The notes: generated by a model not told the origin, from the letters alone. Positions 34,841 to 44,580 are shown, counted from the stretch's first letter. The stretch: DNA of 64,000 nt from JBKEAJ01 sp047972135 (GCA_047972135.1 JBKEAJ010000118.1:1-64000); one strand, 5' to 3'. A program made the numbers and translations.

Positions 34841-35888
34841 TTTCTCTTTTTTTCAGCACAAACCAAGGAACAGAGTAAAGTCCCAAACTTATAAGCATCA
34901 ATATAAAGAGTTTAACAGTTTCATTTTCTATCCATGGCTGAATAGCCAATGCCAGTAGAATTATCACGACATTCGTACCAAGTATTAGAAATGTAGCTTT
35001 GTAATGTTTGTATCCAAGTCTCAGGAAGCTGTGATGGATGTGATTTTTATCTGGTTTAAAAGGAGAGTTTCCTGATTTAAGGCGAATAAAAAATACTCTC
35101 AGGGTATCGGTGAGTGGGTACGCTATAATTCCATATAGAAGAGAGGGTGATATTTGAGTATACCCATCAGTTCCTGGGTCATTTAAATATCTTATAGCCA
35201 TTATTGATATACTCAATCCCACGAGCATAGAGCCGGTATCGCCCATAAAGAGTTTATTTCTCAATCCAAACACATTATACATAAAGAAAGATATCAAAAC
35301 TCCTGTCAAGGAAGCAGCAAATATAGCATACTGATATTCATTTCTAGTAATAAATATAATCGTAAACGCGAAGGACGAAACGATGCCTATACCCGATGCT
35401 AAACCGTCGATGCCGTCGATAAGATTAAACCCATTAATTATCAGCATCACCATAAAAATCGTTACAAAGACAGCAATCCAATAAGGAACGGGGGCACTTG
35501 TGATAAATCCATGAAAATCTTTTATATATAGGTCTGCCACAAAAATCACTATTGCCGTTGCAACTAGCTGAATAATCGATTTAGAGCGTGCCGATATGTC
35601 CAATATGTCATCCTTAATACCGATATAGAACAAAATGATAAGAGCAACCACAATATAAGGCAACTCAAGGAAAATATACTTATAGCAAAACAGGGTTGTC
35701 GAGACAGTTAAAGCCAAGAAAATCGCGGCTCCTCCGAGAGTTGGCACTCTTCTTTTAGTCACTTTTCGTTCGTCAGGTTCGTCGTACAAGTGTTTTTCTC
35801 TTGCAATAGTCAATATGCTGGGAATGCTGAAGTGTCCTATTATGAAACTAGCGAACAATGCAGCAAGTACTAAAATTAAATCTATCAT
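34827..35888 (-). CDS. Undecaprenyl-phosphate sugar-1-phosphate transferase, WecA/MraY family
   Basis: 353 residues with about ten membrane segments. Catalytic motifs are in order: IKDDILDIS (Asp93, Asp94), NLIDGIDGLASG (about 155-166), MGDTGSMLVG (about 220) and HIHHSFLRLG (about 283). The HIHH motif marks the WecA/TagO branch (GlcNAc- or similar sugar-1-phosphate transfer) rather than MraY. It would start O-antigen, capsule or exopolysaccharide repeat-unit synthesis on the inner membrane. The final codons lie opposite the rnpB P1 3' strand. It is divergent from nth. Confidence 0.9.
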   Translation of the reverse strand: MIDLILVLAALFASFIIGHFSIPSILTIAREKHLYDEPDERKVTKRRVPTLGGAAIFLALTVSTTLFCYKYIFLELPYIVVALIILFYIGIKDDILDISARSKSIIQLVATAIVIFVADLYIKDFHGFITSAPVPYWIAVFVTIFMVMLIINGFNLIDGIDGLASGIGIVSSFAFTIIFITRNEYQYAIFAASLTGVLISFFMYNVFGLRNKLFMGDTGSMLVGLSISIMAIRYLNDPGTDGYTQISPSLLYGIIAYPLTDTLRVFFIRLKSGNSPFKPDKNHIHHSFLRLGYKHYKATFLILGTNVVIILLALAIQPWIENETVKLFILMLISLGLYSVPWFVLKKREKAGL

Positions 35889-35949
35889 AACAAAAGGCTT
35901 AATCGGTAAAGCAAAGGTAGGTAAAAATACTTCAGTTCCAAATTTTTTT

Positions 35950-35957
35950 TATTTTTG
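35950..35957 (+). promoter_or_regulatory. -7 box of nth
   Basis: TATTTTTG fits TAnnTTTG, 28 bp before the ATG at 35986. It also rules out the longer upstream reading frame as the true start. Confidence 0.55.
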
Positions 35958-35985
35958 TTTTCAGGTAACAATAAAAAAGTTTATA

Positions 35986-36648
35986 ATGGCTTCAAAACTG
36001 ACTAAGAAAGTACTATTCAAAGAACTTATCTCTTATTTTCAAAGTACAATGCCTATTGCTGAAACCGAGTTGAGCTACACAAACCCTTACGAACTGCTCG
36101 TTGCTGTAATCCTCTCTGCTCAGTGTACCGACAAGAGGGTAAATATTGTAACTCCCCCATTCTTTGAAAGATTTCCAAGTCCGGAGGTTTTAGCATCCGC
36201 CTCTGTCGAAGATGTTTTCGACATGATACGGTCTATCTCGTATCCGAACAACAAAGCCAAGCATTTATTAGGTATGGCGAAGATGCTCATTAATGATTTC
36301 GGAGGTAATATTCCTAGCGACATCAACGAGCTTCAACGTTTGCCAGGAGTTGGGCGCAAAACCGCAAATGTAATTGCCTCCGTGGTCTTCAACAAGCCTG
36401 CAATGGCGGTAGACACGCATGTTTTTAGGGTTTCCGAGCGCATAGGCTTAACAACGAACAGCAAGACTCCCTTAGAGACGGAAAAAACTTTAGTAAAGTA
36501 TTTTCCCGAGGACTTAATTCCTAAAGCTCACCATTGGCTCATTCTTCATGGGAGATATGTATGTTTGGCAAGAAAGCCCAAGTGTGAGCAATGTGGACTC
36601 GCACATCTATGTCGATACTACTCGAAAAATATATCTTTATCCAAATGA
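35986..36648 (+). CDS. nth: Endonuclease III
   Basis: 220 residues from the ATG at 35986. A helix-hairpin-helix motif LPGVGRKTANVIA holds Lys125, and Asp143 lies in AVDTHVFRV; these match Lys120 and Asp138 of the E. coli enzyme. A [4Fe-4S] loop closes the protein with Cys193-x6-Cys200-x2-Cys203-x5-Cys209. It removes oxidised pyrimidines and cuts abasic sites. It is convergent with sdaA, with 13 bp between the stops. Confidence 0.95.
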   Translation: MASKLTKKVLFKELISYFQSTMPIAETELSYTNPYELLVAVILSAQCTDKRVNIVTPPFFERFPSPEVLASASVEDVFDMIRSISYPNNKAKHLLGMAKMLINDFGGNIPSDINELQRLPGVGRKTANVIASVVFNKPAMAVDTHVFRVSERIGLTTNSKTPLETEKTLVKYFPEDLIPKAHHWLILHGRYVCLARKPKCEQCGLAHLCRYYSKNISLSK

Positions 36649-36661
36649 GTTTAACCTGAGT

Positions 36662-37864
36662 TTAATGCTCCTCGTCGAAGAATTTTGCTAATCCGCCGAG
36701 AGCTGTTTCCTTATAAAGCATAGGCAGGTCATGTCCGGTTTGTCTCATTGCCGTAACAACTTTGTCAAACGAGATATGATGCTGTCCGTCAGAAATAAGG
36801 GAGTATGTAGCATGCGAGAGCGAGCGTAGAGAAGCGAAAGCATTTCGCTCAATACAAGGTATTTGCACCAGCCCCCTAATCGGGTCGCAAGTTAGTCCTA
36901 AATGGTGTTCGAGTCCCATTTCGGCAGCATATTCGATTTGCAAGGGAGTTCCGCCTTGCAACTGTGTTGCAGCACCCGAAGCCATAGCACATGCCACACC
37001 GACCTCTCCTTGACAACCAACTTCTGCACCTGATATAGATGCATTTTGTTTGACAATGTTGCCTATCAGTCCGGCAGTTGCAAGTGCCCTAATAATTTTC
37101 TTATCGTTCATTTCATAAGAAGTTTTCATAAAGTAGCACACCGCGGGGAGCACACCGCAAGCACCACAAGTAGGAGCAGCAACGACGATATGTCCCGAAG
37201 CGTTCTCTTCAGACACTGCCAAGGAATATGCAAATAAGTTTGCGTTGCGTTTCATGCTTTTTGAGAAAGAGCGTCCCCTCTCGAAATATGTATGAGCTTT
37301 TCTTTGTAGTTTCAGTATTCCAGGCAGCTGTCCTTCTTCATTAAGCCCTCGTTTGATACAATCTTGCATAGTTTCCCAAACGAGCTGCAGATAGTCTTCA
37401 ATCTCTTCACCTTCAAACTCATAAACCAGTTCCCACATATTTCTACCGTTGCTTTTACACCAGTTTAGCACCTCCTGCATGTTCTTAAAGGGATAGACAT
37501 CCTCAGTATCTTCGGACTTCCCAGTTGTAGATATTGCTCCTCCTCCCACGCTGAAATAGGTTTGCGAGTTTATAAGCTCTCCCGAGTTGGAATATGCTTC
37601 AAACTTCATAGCATTTGGATGCTGAGGCAAGAACTCCTCAGGTTTCCACACTATTTCTTTCAGTTTAGCTCCTAGTGCCTCCTCGACAGCTTTATCTGTA
37701 AGGTGTCCGTGTCCGGTTGCAGCAAGAGCTCCGTATAGAGTTACAACAAACTCGTGCGCACTCAGGTTTTGAGCTACAAATCTCGTTGCTGCTTTATTGG
37801 GAGCCATTGTGTGGCTACTCGATGGTCCATGACCGATGCGATATAGTTCTTTTAAGGACTTCAT
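36662..37864 (-). CDS. sdaA: L-serine dehydratase, single-chain iron-sulfur type
   Basis: 400 residues with the beta domain at the N-terminus (GPSSSHTMAPNKAA) and the alpha domain at the C-terminus. Cluster cysteines are expected in APTCGACG, GCQGEVGVACAM and LTCDPIRGLV. It converts L-serine to pyruvate and ammonia. The oxygen-sensitive [4Fe-4S] centre fits an anaerobe. Its start overlaps the leuB stop in an ATGA, so translation is probably coupled to leuB. Confidence 0.95.
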   Translation of the reverse strand: MKSLKELYRIGHGPSSSHTMAPNKAATRFVAQNLSAHEFVVTLYGALAATGHGHLTDKAVEEALGAKLKEIVWKPEEFLPQHPNAMKFEAYSNSGELINSQTYFSVGGGAISTTGKSEDTEDVYPFKNMQEVLNWCKSNGRNMWELVYEFEGEEIEDYLQLVWETMQDCIKRGLNEEGQLPGILKLQRKAHTYFERGRSFSKSMKRNANLFAYSLAVSEENASGHIVVAAPTCGACGVLPAVCYFMKTSYEMNDKKIIRALATAGLIGNIVKQNASISGAEVGCQGEVGVACAMASGAATQLQGGTPLQIEYAAEMGLEHHLGLTCDPIRGLVQIPCIERNAFASLRSLSHATYSLISDGQHHISFDKVVTAMRQTGHDLPMLYKETALGGLAKFFDEEH

Positions 37865-38928
37865 TTATTTATTTTTTCAGCTATCCATGTTCCGACCTCA
37901 GATGTAGAGTAAGACTTAGCGTCGCCAGCAATATCTTCGGTAACGACGCCTTGTTCGAGCGACTGATTTACTGCGTCTCTAATCATTTTACCTTCCTCTT
38001 CCAGCTTAAATGCATATTCAAACATCATTGCTGCAGAAAGAATTGTAGCTATTGGATTTGCTATATTTTTTCCTGTCGCCTGAGGATATGACCCGTGTAT
38101 AGGTTCAAAAACGGAAGTATGTATTCCTATTGATGCCGATGGCAGTAGTCCAAGCGAGCCTGTAATTACACTAGCTTCGTCGGTAAGTATATCCCCAAAC
38201 ATATTTTCAGTTACCATAACATCAAAATTTTTAGGCCACTGAACGATTTGCATAGCTGCATTGTCGACAAACATAAATTCTGTTTCTATGTCGGGATAGG
38301 AGCCTTTTATTTCCTGGGCAGTCTCTCGCCACAAGCGAGATGTAGCAAGCACATTTGCCTTATCGACTACTGTAAGTTTTTTATTTCTTTTTCCTGCAAA
38401 CTCGTAGGCAAGTTTTAGTATTCTGCTAATTTCTTCTTTCGTGTAAGTGCAGGTGTCATATGCGGTGTTGCCATCTTCGCTGCGTCCTTGAGGGCGACCA
38501 AAATATATTCCGCCCGTCAGTTCGCGTATGCAAATAAAGTCGGCATTTTCGACCAGCTCTTTTTTCAATGGTGATTTGTGCAATAATGATGGGAAAGTCG
38601 TTATCGGGCGGATATTAGCATACAGACCAAGTTCTTTTCTCATTTTCAGCAGACCTTGTTCGGGTCTCACTTTGGCATTTGGATTATTATCGAATTTTGG
38701 GTCTCCGATAGCTCCAAAAAGTACAGCATCCGATGCCATGCAAATATCATGGGTTTCTTTAGGGTATGGATCTCCCACTTTGTCTATTGCTATCGCTCCT
38801 GTCAATGCAGTTTTATATAGGGTTTCGTGTCCTTTTTTGTCACACACGGCTTTTATTACTTTCAGAGCCTGTTCAATTATCTCTGGTCCTATGCCGTCGC
38901 CCGGCAACACTGCGATATTTAGTTTCAT
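37861..38928 (-). CDS. leuB: 3-isopropylmalate dehydrogenase
   Basis: 355 residues from the ATG at 38928. AVLPGDGIGPEI opens the fold directly, and IRELTGGIYFGRP, VDKANVLATSRLWR, TENMFGDILTDEAS and EPIHGSYPQATGKN are the substrate, metal and NAD motifs of LeuB. It oxidises and decarboxylates 3-isopropylmalate in leucine synthesis. No other leu genes are here; instead it is coupled to sdaA. An in-frame upstream ATG (38991) lies inside the 124-bp repeated element and would add 21 residues. I consider that start unlikely but not excluded. Confidence 0.93.
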   Translation of the reverse strand: MKLNIAVLPGDGIGPEIIEQALKVIKAVCDKKGHETLYKTALTGAIAIDKVGDPYPKETHDICMASDAVLFGAIGDPKFDNNPNAKVRPEQGLLKMRKELGLYANIRPITTFPSLLHKSPLKKELVENADFICIRELTGGIYFGRPQGRSEDGNTAYDTCTYTKEEISRILKLAYEFAGKRNKKLTVVDKANVLATSRLWRETAQEIKGSYPDIETEFMFVDNAAMQIVQWPKNFDVMVTENMFGDILTDEASVITGSLGLLPSASIGIHTSVFEPIHGSYPQATGKNIANPIATILSAAMMFEYAFKLEEEGKMIRDAVNQSLEQGVVTEDIAGDAKSYSTSEVGTWIAEKINK

Positions 38929-39052
38929 CTGTTTATATTTTTGCAATAAGCTGTAAGCTATAGGCTTTATGCTTTTGCTGTTTTTAATCATCCTCCTGTG
39001 TGTAGTTTGGCTTATTGCATATTGCTTAAAGCCTACTGCATGGAAGTTTCAT
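38929..39052 (-). repeat. 124-bp start-site element, full copy upstream of leuB
   Basis: This is read toward leuB. It opens with ATGAAACTTCCATGCAGTAG, a decoy 8-codon frame MKLPCSRL, continues through CACAGGAGGATGATTAAAAA and AGCTTACAGCTTATTGCAAAA, and ends at the leuB ATG. ATAAACA-n-ATGAAACT occurs at both ends, exactly 124 bp apart (38921-38936 and 39045-39060). The copy at 53985-54108 differs at only a handful of positions. Nothing else was recognised in 39061-39138. Confidence 0.9.
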
Positions 39053-39138
39053 GTGTTTATTTTTTGTTTTCTGACCACTGACCACTATTAGAATCTTGCT
39101 ACAAATGTAGTCAAATAAGTTATCATATTCTGCGAATT

Positions 39139-41523
39139 TTATAATCCCCAGTTATCAAAGATTAAGAATCCGAAGTTCAGTCCAATGAACACATCATTAT
39201 TCCCATCAGGAGAGTAGTCTACCGATAGGCTGATAGGACCTAATGATGTATTGTACACTATTGCCGAAGAGAACAAGTAGTTTATGTTGTTCATAGGATT
39301 TACTATTTCATTCTTTGCGCTCACATAAGATCCTGCGTCTTCAATACTGTAGGGTGGTTCTGTTGCTTTGTAATACCCTTCATTGACTTTCACGAAGGGA
39401 GCAAAAGCGTATCCTTCCGCTCTGATATCAAAGTTATCATTGAAAGAGTAAATATATCTCAGTCCGAAAGCTCCGTAGTTGTTGCTTCTCAAATGGTCAT
39501 CGTACATAATTTGACTTGTGGGGGTAGGCGAAAATGCGTGCGAGAACATTGTAGAGGTATTCAGCGTTGCAAATGCCTGATTTACAGTACCCATTCCTTC
39601 CAAGAAAATACCCAGAGTATTTTTTTTTGACAAGGTGATATATATATCCTTCATCAGATAAATACTTCCCATATTGTGCACCTGCGAGAACTCCGAGACT
39701 AAGACGCTCGTTGAGCCGGGTGAGAAATCCTCCACTCCGTGTCCTACCTCTGCCACAATCACCGTTTCGCTACCATTTTTAGCATATTGCAGGCGTTCTT
39801 TACTCGAATGTTTATATATAGCTCTAGCAGAGAACAGCATGTATTGGTTTTTTTCGGGAATAATCTCATTGGCAGCCGTTCCAACAAATTGGTCTGCATA
39901 GGTAATTGTAAAATTAGGCTCCAACATAATTGTACTTTTCCGAGAGACTGGCAGTTCCATTTTCACGCCTCCATAGATTTGTCGTTTTTGGGTGTCAAAT
40001 TTTCCTGAAGAGTTCGACAAGAAGTCTGTCAGCAGTATATTTTTATATATCAGCGAATGATATTTTATTTGAGGTTTCAGATAGAATTTTCGTTTTGACG
40101 CAAACTCAATATGGCTAGTCAGCGAAGCGGAATTATAAAACTGTCCCAAATCTATTGCGGCTTTAAAGTAGTACGGGTTATTACCACTAAATAGGTTATA
40201 GTCGGCACTCAGATATATCTGATTTGCAGGCAAGGTTGACAGATGTCCTCCCAGATTAAACTTAAAAGCTTGGTCTTTTACCACATTGAGGTCTACATCG
40301 AAATATCCCGACCTTTGATTATATTTGAATACAGGTTTTAGCTCCTTCACCATTGGTTCGGCCAGCAGTCGATAGTATCCTTTAGCAAAACCTTCCATGT
40401 TAAGCACACCTTGTTCAGACTTCACCATTTTATACATATAGTTTATTTCCAAAGGGTTATCGACTCCTTTTATCGACAAATTGTCAAACACGAGCTTCGG
40501 TTTTAGGGAATTAAACAAGCCTCTGTCCATCTCGTGTCCTATTTGATCTTCTTGTCTGAGCAATCCAAGAGGTAAAACGCTGTCAATATAAGCCTTAGCA
40601 GTTGCGTATCCCATAAGATATGCAGAGTCTATATTATTAAAATCCAGCAAGCTGTATGCGCTCATGTCGGAATGCAGTATCACTCCTTTGTCGGCAGGAA
40701 TAGACAGGTTGTCGCCCCTCATTAACACTGTTTCGAGCTGATGATACAAATCTCCGTCTCTAACTGCATGTGTCATGGAAGTTACTTTATGAGCTATAGT
40801 ATAATCAGGAGAAAACTCTTTTATCATAATGTCTGCTGGCAGATTATTCATTATACCACCGTCAAAATATAGGGAGTCGTTTATTTTGACCGCCTTAAAA
40901 ACGATAGGGAAAGCCATTGAGGCTCTGATTGCATATCCCAGATATCCATTTTTAAAGACCGTAGTTTTGTTATCAGCATATATATTTGTTGCCACACATC
41001 GAAACGGCACAAAAAGATTATCAAAATTCCCCCTTGCAAAAGCTCCTGCACTTGCAAACACCTCATTTAGCAGCAGGTTAATTGGGCTTTCAGGTATAAA
41101 ATTGGTTGGCAATACGAACTTCAATTTCCCATCTTTTGTTTTTTCTACTCCCAGACTCAATATTGCAGAAGTATGCTCTCTGAGGGAGAAATACTTATAC
41201 TCTTCCAGAACGTCTCCTTTCAAAAGGGATGCGAACTTGTCGGATGACAATAGTTCTACCATTTGGGCGGGAGTATATCCTGAGGCATACAGACCACCCA
41301 CGATAGCACCTATTGAAGTACCGCCTATATAGTCAATTGGTATATGATTATCTTCAAAGGCTTGCAGAAAGCCAATGTGTGCCATTCCTTTAGCTCCACC
41401 ACCACCAAGAGCCACGCCAATACTTTGAGCGCAGGTTTTCGATGTCGGCATTAAAACTAACGCCAACCAACACAGCAAAGAAAATAACTTTGCCATCATC
41501 GCATGTGCTATAAAAATTCTCAT
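39139..41523 (-). CDS. Patatin-like phospholipase fused to an outer-membrane barrel
   Basis: 794 residues. Signal peptide to about residue 33 (TCAQS). The start could also be Met9 or Met10. The patatin domain (about 35-310) has the oxyanion loop GGGGAKGMAHIGF, the nucleophile Ser70 in GTSIG, and the catalytic Asp in DGGIMNN. A linker (about 340-420) resembles a POTRA-like fold, and the rest is an Omp85-type barrel ending in an aromatic strand. This layout matches the PlpD class, in which a lipase is carried by its own barrel. Expected activity is phospholipase A1/A2 at the outer membrane. It is monocistronic. Confidence 0.88.
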   Translation of the reverse strand: MRIFIAHAMMAKLFSLLCWLALVLMPTSKTCAQSIGVALGGGGAKGMAHIGFLQAFEDNHIPIDYIGGTSIGAIVGGLYASGYTPAQMVELLSSDKFASLLKGDVLEEYKYFSLREHTSAILSLGVEKTKDGKLKFVLPTNFIPESPINLLLNEVFASAGAFARGNFDNLFVPFRCVATNIYADNKTTVFKNGYLGYAIRASMAFPIVFKAVKINDSLYFDGGIMNNLPADIMIKEFSPDYTIAHKVTSMTHAVRDGDLYHQLETVLMRGDNLSIPADKGVILHSDMSAYSLLDFNNIDSAYLMGYATAKAYIDSVLPLGLLRQEDQIGHEMDRGLFNSLKPKLVFDNLSIKGVDNPLEINYMYKMVKSEQGVLNMEGFAKGYYRLLAEPMVKELKPVFKYNQRSGYFDVDLNVVKDQAFKFNLGGHLSTLPANQIYLSADYNLFSGNNPYYFKAAIDLGQFYNSASLTSHIEFASKRKFYLKPQIKYHSLIYKNILLTDFLSNSSGKFDTQKRQIYGGVKMELPVSRKSTIMLEPNFTITYADQFVGTAANEIIPEKNQYMLFSARAIYKHSSKERLQYAKNGSETVIVAEVGHGVEDFSPGSTSVLVSEFSQVHNMGSIYLMKDIYITLSKKNTLGIFLEGMGTVNQAFATLNTSTMFSHAFSPTPTSQIMYDDHLRSNNYGAFGLRYIYSFNDNFDIRAEGYAFAPFVKVNEGYYKATEPPYSIEDAGSYVSAKNEIVNPMNNINYLFSSAIVYNTSLGPISLSVDYSPDGNNDVFIGLNFGFLIFDNWGL

Positions 41524-41611
41524 CTACATTTAAAAGTGTATGCTTAAACACCAAGCGACGGTAAAAATAAGCAATTCTGCCAAAGGTTTCAAAATAATAT
41601 TTACTTTTCTC

Positions 41612-41643
41612 TTGTTTCTTTGTATTAATTATTACTACATTTG
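41612..41643 (+). promoter_or_regulatory. korAB promoter
   Basis: TTG (41612-41614), 21-bp spacer, TACATTTG (41636-41643). The leader to the ATG at 41704 would be about 56 nt. Confidence 0.6.
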
Positions 41644-41703
41644 AGCCATAAATTATATTACGTAGCGCATATATCTGTGTTTAACCATATTATTGATTCA
41701 CCT

Positions 41704-43542
41704 ATGAAAAATGAAAAAACGCATGTTGTAGAGAAGGTTGCTATCAGGTTTTCCGGCGATTCCGGCGATGGTATGCAATTAGTAGGCTCTATCTTCTCCG
41801 ACATTTCGGCAATTCAAGGGAATGACATAGCCACATTTCCTGATTTTCCTTCTGAGATTAGGGCACCACAAGGGACCATTGGGGGAGTGTCTGGTTTTCA
41901 GGTGCATTTTGGCAATGTTTCGATTTCCAATCCGGGAGACAGTGCTGATGTTCTGATAGCAATGAATCCGGCATCATTGAAAGCCAATATTCCCTATCTG
42001 ATGCCTCACTGCACAATAATTTGTGATTTTGATTCTTTCACCGAAAAGAATTGCGACAAAGCTGGTTTTAAGACTAATGATCCATTTAAGGAGCTAAATA
42101 TTCCCGACACCAGAGTAATAAGAGTACCTGCCACCTCTCTTACAAAGAAAGCACTTGAAGAATTTGATGCCGACAAAAAAGTCATAGGCAAGAGTAAAAA
42201 CATGCTTATCTTGGGAGTAATCTGTTGGATGTACGACAGAGACATGAATACGGTAAAAAAAGCGATTAGTGATAAATTTAAATCCAAGCCTCAGGTTGCG
42301 GAGTTGAACATTGCTACTCTCAACGCCGGATATAACTTTGGAGCGAACGTACAGCTTGCCACACCACAATTCAAGGTTCACCCTGCCGACATCGCCAAAG
42401 GCAAATACAGAACCATGCAAGGCAATAAAGCTACGGCATGGGGACTGATGGCGGCATCGGAAAAATCGGGATTGGATCTTTTTCTAGGTTCCTATCCTAT
42501 CACTCCGGCGACCGACATATTGCAGGAGCTTGCCAAGCATAAGTCACTAGGAGTAAAGACTTTTCAGGCAGAAGACGAAATTGCGGGGATATGTACGTCA
42601 ATAGGAGCGTCCTTTGCAGGGAAGTTGGCAGCGACCTCCACGTCGGGGCCCGGTCTCGCCTTAAAATCCGAAGCGATAGGACTTGCAATAATGGCAGAGC
42701 TACCTCTAGTAATTATAAACGTCCAAAGAGGAGGTCCATCAACGGGCTTACCCACCAAAACCGAGCAAAGCGATTTAAATCAAGCACTATATGGTAGGAA
42801 CGGCGAGTCGCCACTGATAGTTATGGCAGCCAGCTCACCTGCTGATTGTTTTTGGTATGCTTTTATGGCAGCGAAGTTGACCTTGGAACACATGACACCT
42901 GTCATATTATTGACCGACGGTTATTTAGGCAATGGCAGTGAGCCTTGGAAAATCCCACAGATGAAGGATTTACCCACAATCAAGCCTCGTATTGCCAAAT
43001 CTCTGAAAGATTTTAGTGCATACAAACGCACTGACGACACCCTGGCTCGCGAATGGGCATTTCCGGGCATGCAAGGTTTTGAACATCGTATTGGAGGACT
43101 CGAAAAAGACGAAACGGGCTGTGTTAGCCACAATCCCCAAAACCACCAAAAAATGTCTGACCTTCGTCAGTCTAAAGTTGACAAAGTTCAAGAAGTAATT
43201 CCCGACCTAGAGCTAGTTGGCAGCAAAGATGCCGACCTATTGGTAGTAGGCTGGGGAGGTACTTACGGGCATCTTATCGATGCAGTCAGGCATATGCACA
43301 AAAACAATAAGAGTGTTGCATTAGCACATTTCAACTACATCCTTCCACTCCCAAAGAATACAGAGGAAGTATTGAGCAGGCACAAAAAGATTGTAGTATG
43401 CGAGCTTAACAATGGGCAATTTGCCTCATATTTAAGGGATAAAGTACCTGGCAACACCTATTTACAATACAATAAATTGCAAGGTTTGCCTTTCAGTGTA
43501 CATGAGTTAGTTGAGCATTTTGAACAATTACTTGAAAAATAA
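41704..43542 (+). CDS. korA: 2-oxoacid:acceptor oxidoreductase, fused gamma/alpha subunit
   Basis: 612 residues from the ATG at 41704; the longer frame begins with TTG inside the promoter. The gamma domain comes first (FSGDSGDGMQLVGS), then the alpha domain from about residue 240 (GSYPITPATDILQEL, FQAEDEIAG, SGPGLALKSEA, QRGGPSTGLPTKTEQ). With KorB it oxidatively decarboxylates a 2-oxoacid, most likely 2-oxoglutarate, to acyl-CoA with ferredoxin as acceptor. The fusion order is the two-subunit KorAB type. korB starts 4 bp after its stop. Confidence 0.93.
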   Translation: MKNEKTHVVEKVAIRFSGDSGDGMQLVGSIFSDISAIQGNDIATFPDFPSEIRAPQGTIGGVSGFQVHFGNVSISNPGDSADVLIAMNPASLKANIPYLMPHCTIICDFDSFTEKNCDKAGFKTNDPFKELNIPDTRVIRVPATSLTKKALEEFDADKKVIGKSKNMLILGVICWMYDRDMNTVKKAISDKFKSKPQVAELNIATLNAGYNFGANVQLATPQFKVHPADIAKGKYRTMQGNKATAWGLMAASEKSGLDLFLGSYPITPATDILQELAKHKSLGVKTFQAEDEIAGICTSIGASFAGKLAATSTSGPGLALKSEAIGLAIMAELPLVIINVQRGGPSTGLPTKTEQSDLNQALYGRNGESPLIVMAASSPADCFWYAFMAAKLTLEHMTPVILLTDGYLGNGSEPWKIPQMKDLPTIKPRIAKSLKDFSAYKRTDDTLAREWAFPGMQGFEHRIGGLEKDETGCVSHNPQNHQKMSDLRQSKVDKVQEVIPDLELVGSKDADLLVVGWGGTYGHLIDAVRHMHKNNKSVALAHFNYILPLPKNTEEVLSRHKKIVVCELNNGQFASYLRDKVPGNTYLQYNKLQGLPFSVHELVEHFEQLLEK

Positions 43543-43546
43543 AATC

Positions 43547-44566
43547 ATGGCAGATACAAAATACACATTCAAAGATTTTAAGAGCGACAACGAGGTGCGT
43601 TGGTGTCCTGGTTGTGGCGACTACGGTATATTGACAGCCGTACAACGCTCTATGGCAGAGTTGGAAGACATTGAGCATGAGGACCACGCCATAATCTCGG
43701 GTATAGGTTGCAGTTCGCGCTTTCCCTACTACATGAGTACCTTTGGTTTTCACACTATTCACGGTCGGGCTGCTGCCATAGCATCGGGAGTAAAATGTGC
43801 TAATCCTAATTTAACGGTATGGCAGATATCAGGCGACGGCGATGCGATGGCAATTGGCGGCAACCACTTCATTCATGCCATTCGCAGGAATATCAACATG
43901 AACATGATTGTGTTCAACAACAAGATTTATGGACTTACAAAGGGGCAGTATTCTCCGACTTCTGACAGGGGCTGCGTCACTAAGACCTCTCCATTCGGGA
44001 CGGTAGAAAACTCTTTCAATGTTGGGCAGTTGGTACTTGGAGCAGGCGGTTCATTCTTTGCTCGCACAATGGATGTCAACCTAAAGCACAATCAGCAGAT
44101 GTGTACCGATGCAGCAAGATTTAAGGGAACGGCTGTCATTGAGGTGCTACAGAACTGTGTTATCTTCAACGATGGTATATACTCAGATATTACAAAAGCC
44201 GACAACAAGAAAGACAGGCAGCTATTTTTGGAGCATGGTAAGCCCATGATATATGGCGAGAACAACAATTTGGGTTTAATGCTTGACAAAGCGGGAAAGA
44301 TCATTTCGGTGGAAATTGGTAAAAACGGAATTACCGAGACCGACATATTAGTTCATGATGCACATTGTGAGGACACACATATTCATAATCATCTGATACG
44401 CATGTCTCTTCCCCATTTGCCTATCGTTTTTGGAGTGATTCGTGCTGTGGACTCTCCTGTTTACGACGAGTGTATGGAATTGCAAGTCGAAGAAATTGAG
44501 CATAAGAGTAAGATACACAACATGGACGAGCTCATGAATTCGGGCGACACATGGACAGTTGAGTAA
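43547..44566 (+). CDS. korB: 2-oxoacid:acceptor oxidoreductase, beta (TPP-binding) subunit
   Basis: 339 residues. The thiamine-pyrophosphate site is seen in SGDGDAMAIGGNHFIHA followed by FNNKIYGLTKGQ. Cysteines in WCPGCGDYG and GIGCSSR, plus a later one, probably hold the [4Fe-4S] cluster that passes electrons to ferredoxin. The alpha gene ends 4 bp upstream. The stop is 14 bp from that of the convergent murI gene. Confidence 0.95.
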   Translation: MADTKYTFKDFKSDNEVRWCPGCGDYGILTAVQRSMAELEDIEHEDHAIISGIGCSSRFPYYMSTFGFHTIHGRAAAIASGVKCANPNLTVWQISGDGDAMAIGGNHFIHAIRRNINMNMIVFNNKIYGLTKGQYSPTSDRGCVTKTSPFGTVENSFNVGQLVLGAGGSFFARTMDVNLKHNQQMCTDAARFKGTAVIEVLQNCVIFNDGIYSDITKADNKKDRQLFLEHGKPMIYGENNNLGLMLDKAGKIISVEIGKNGITETDILVHDAHCEDTHIHNHLIRMSLPHLPIVFGVIRAVDSPVYDECMELQVEEIEHKSKIHNMDELMNSGDTWTVE

Positions 44567-44580
44567 ATCTCAGTATACAC

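Noticed and set aside
41641..41703. TTG-started extension of korA
   Set aside because: It begins inside the TACATTTG promoter box. The ATG at 41704 starts the domain directly. Similar TTG extensions at bamA, ilvA, rlmH and the Crp/Fnr gene were rejected on the same grounds.
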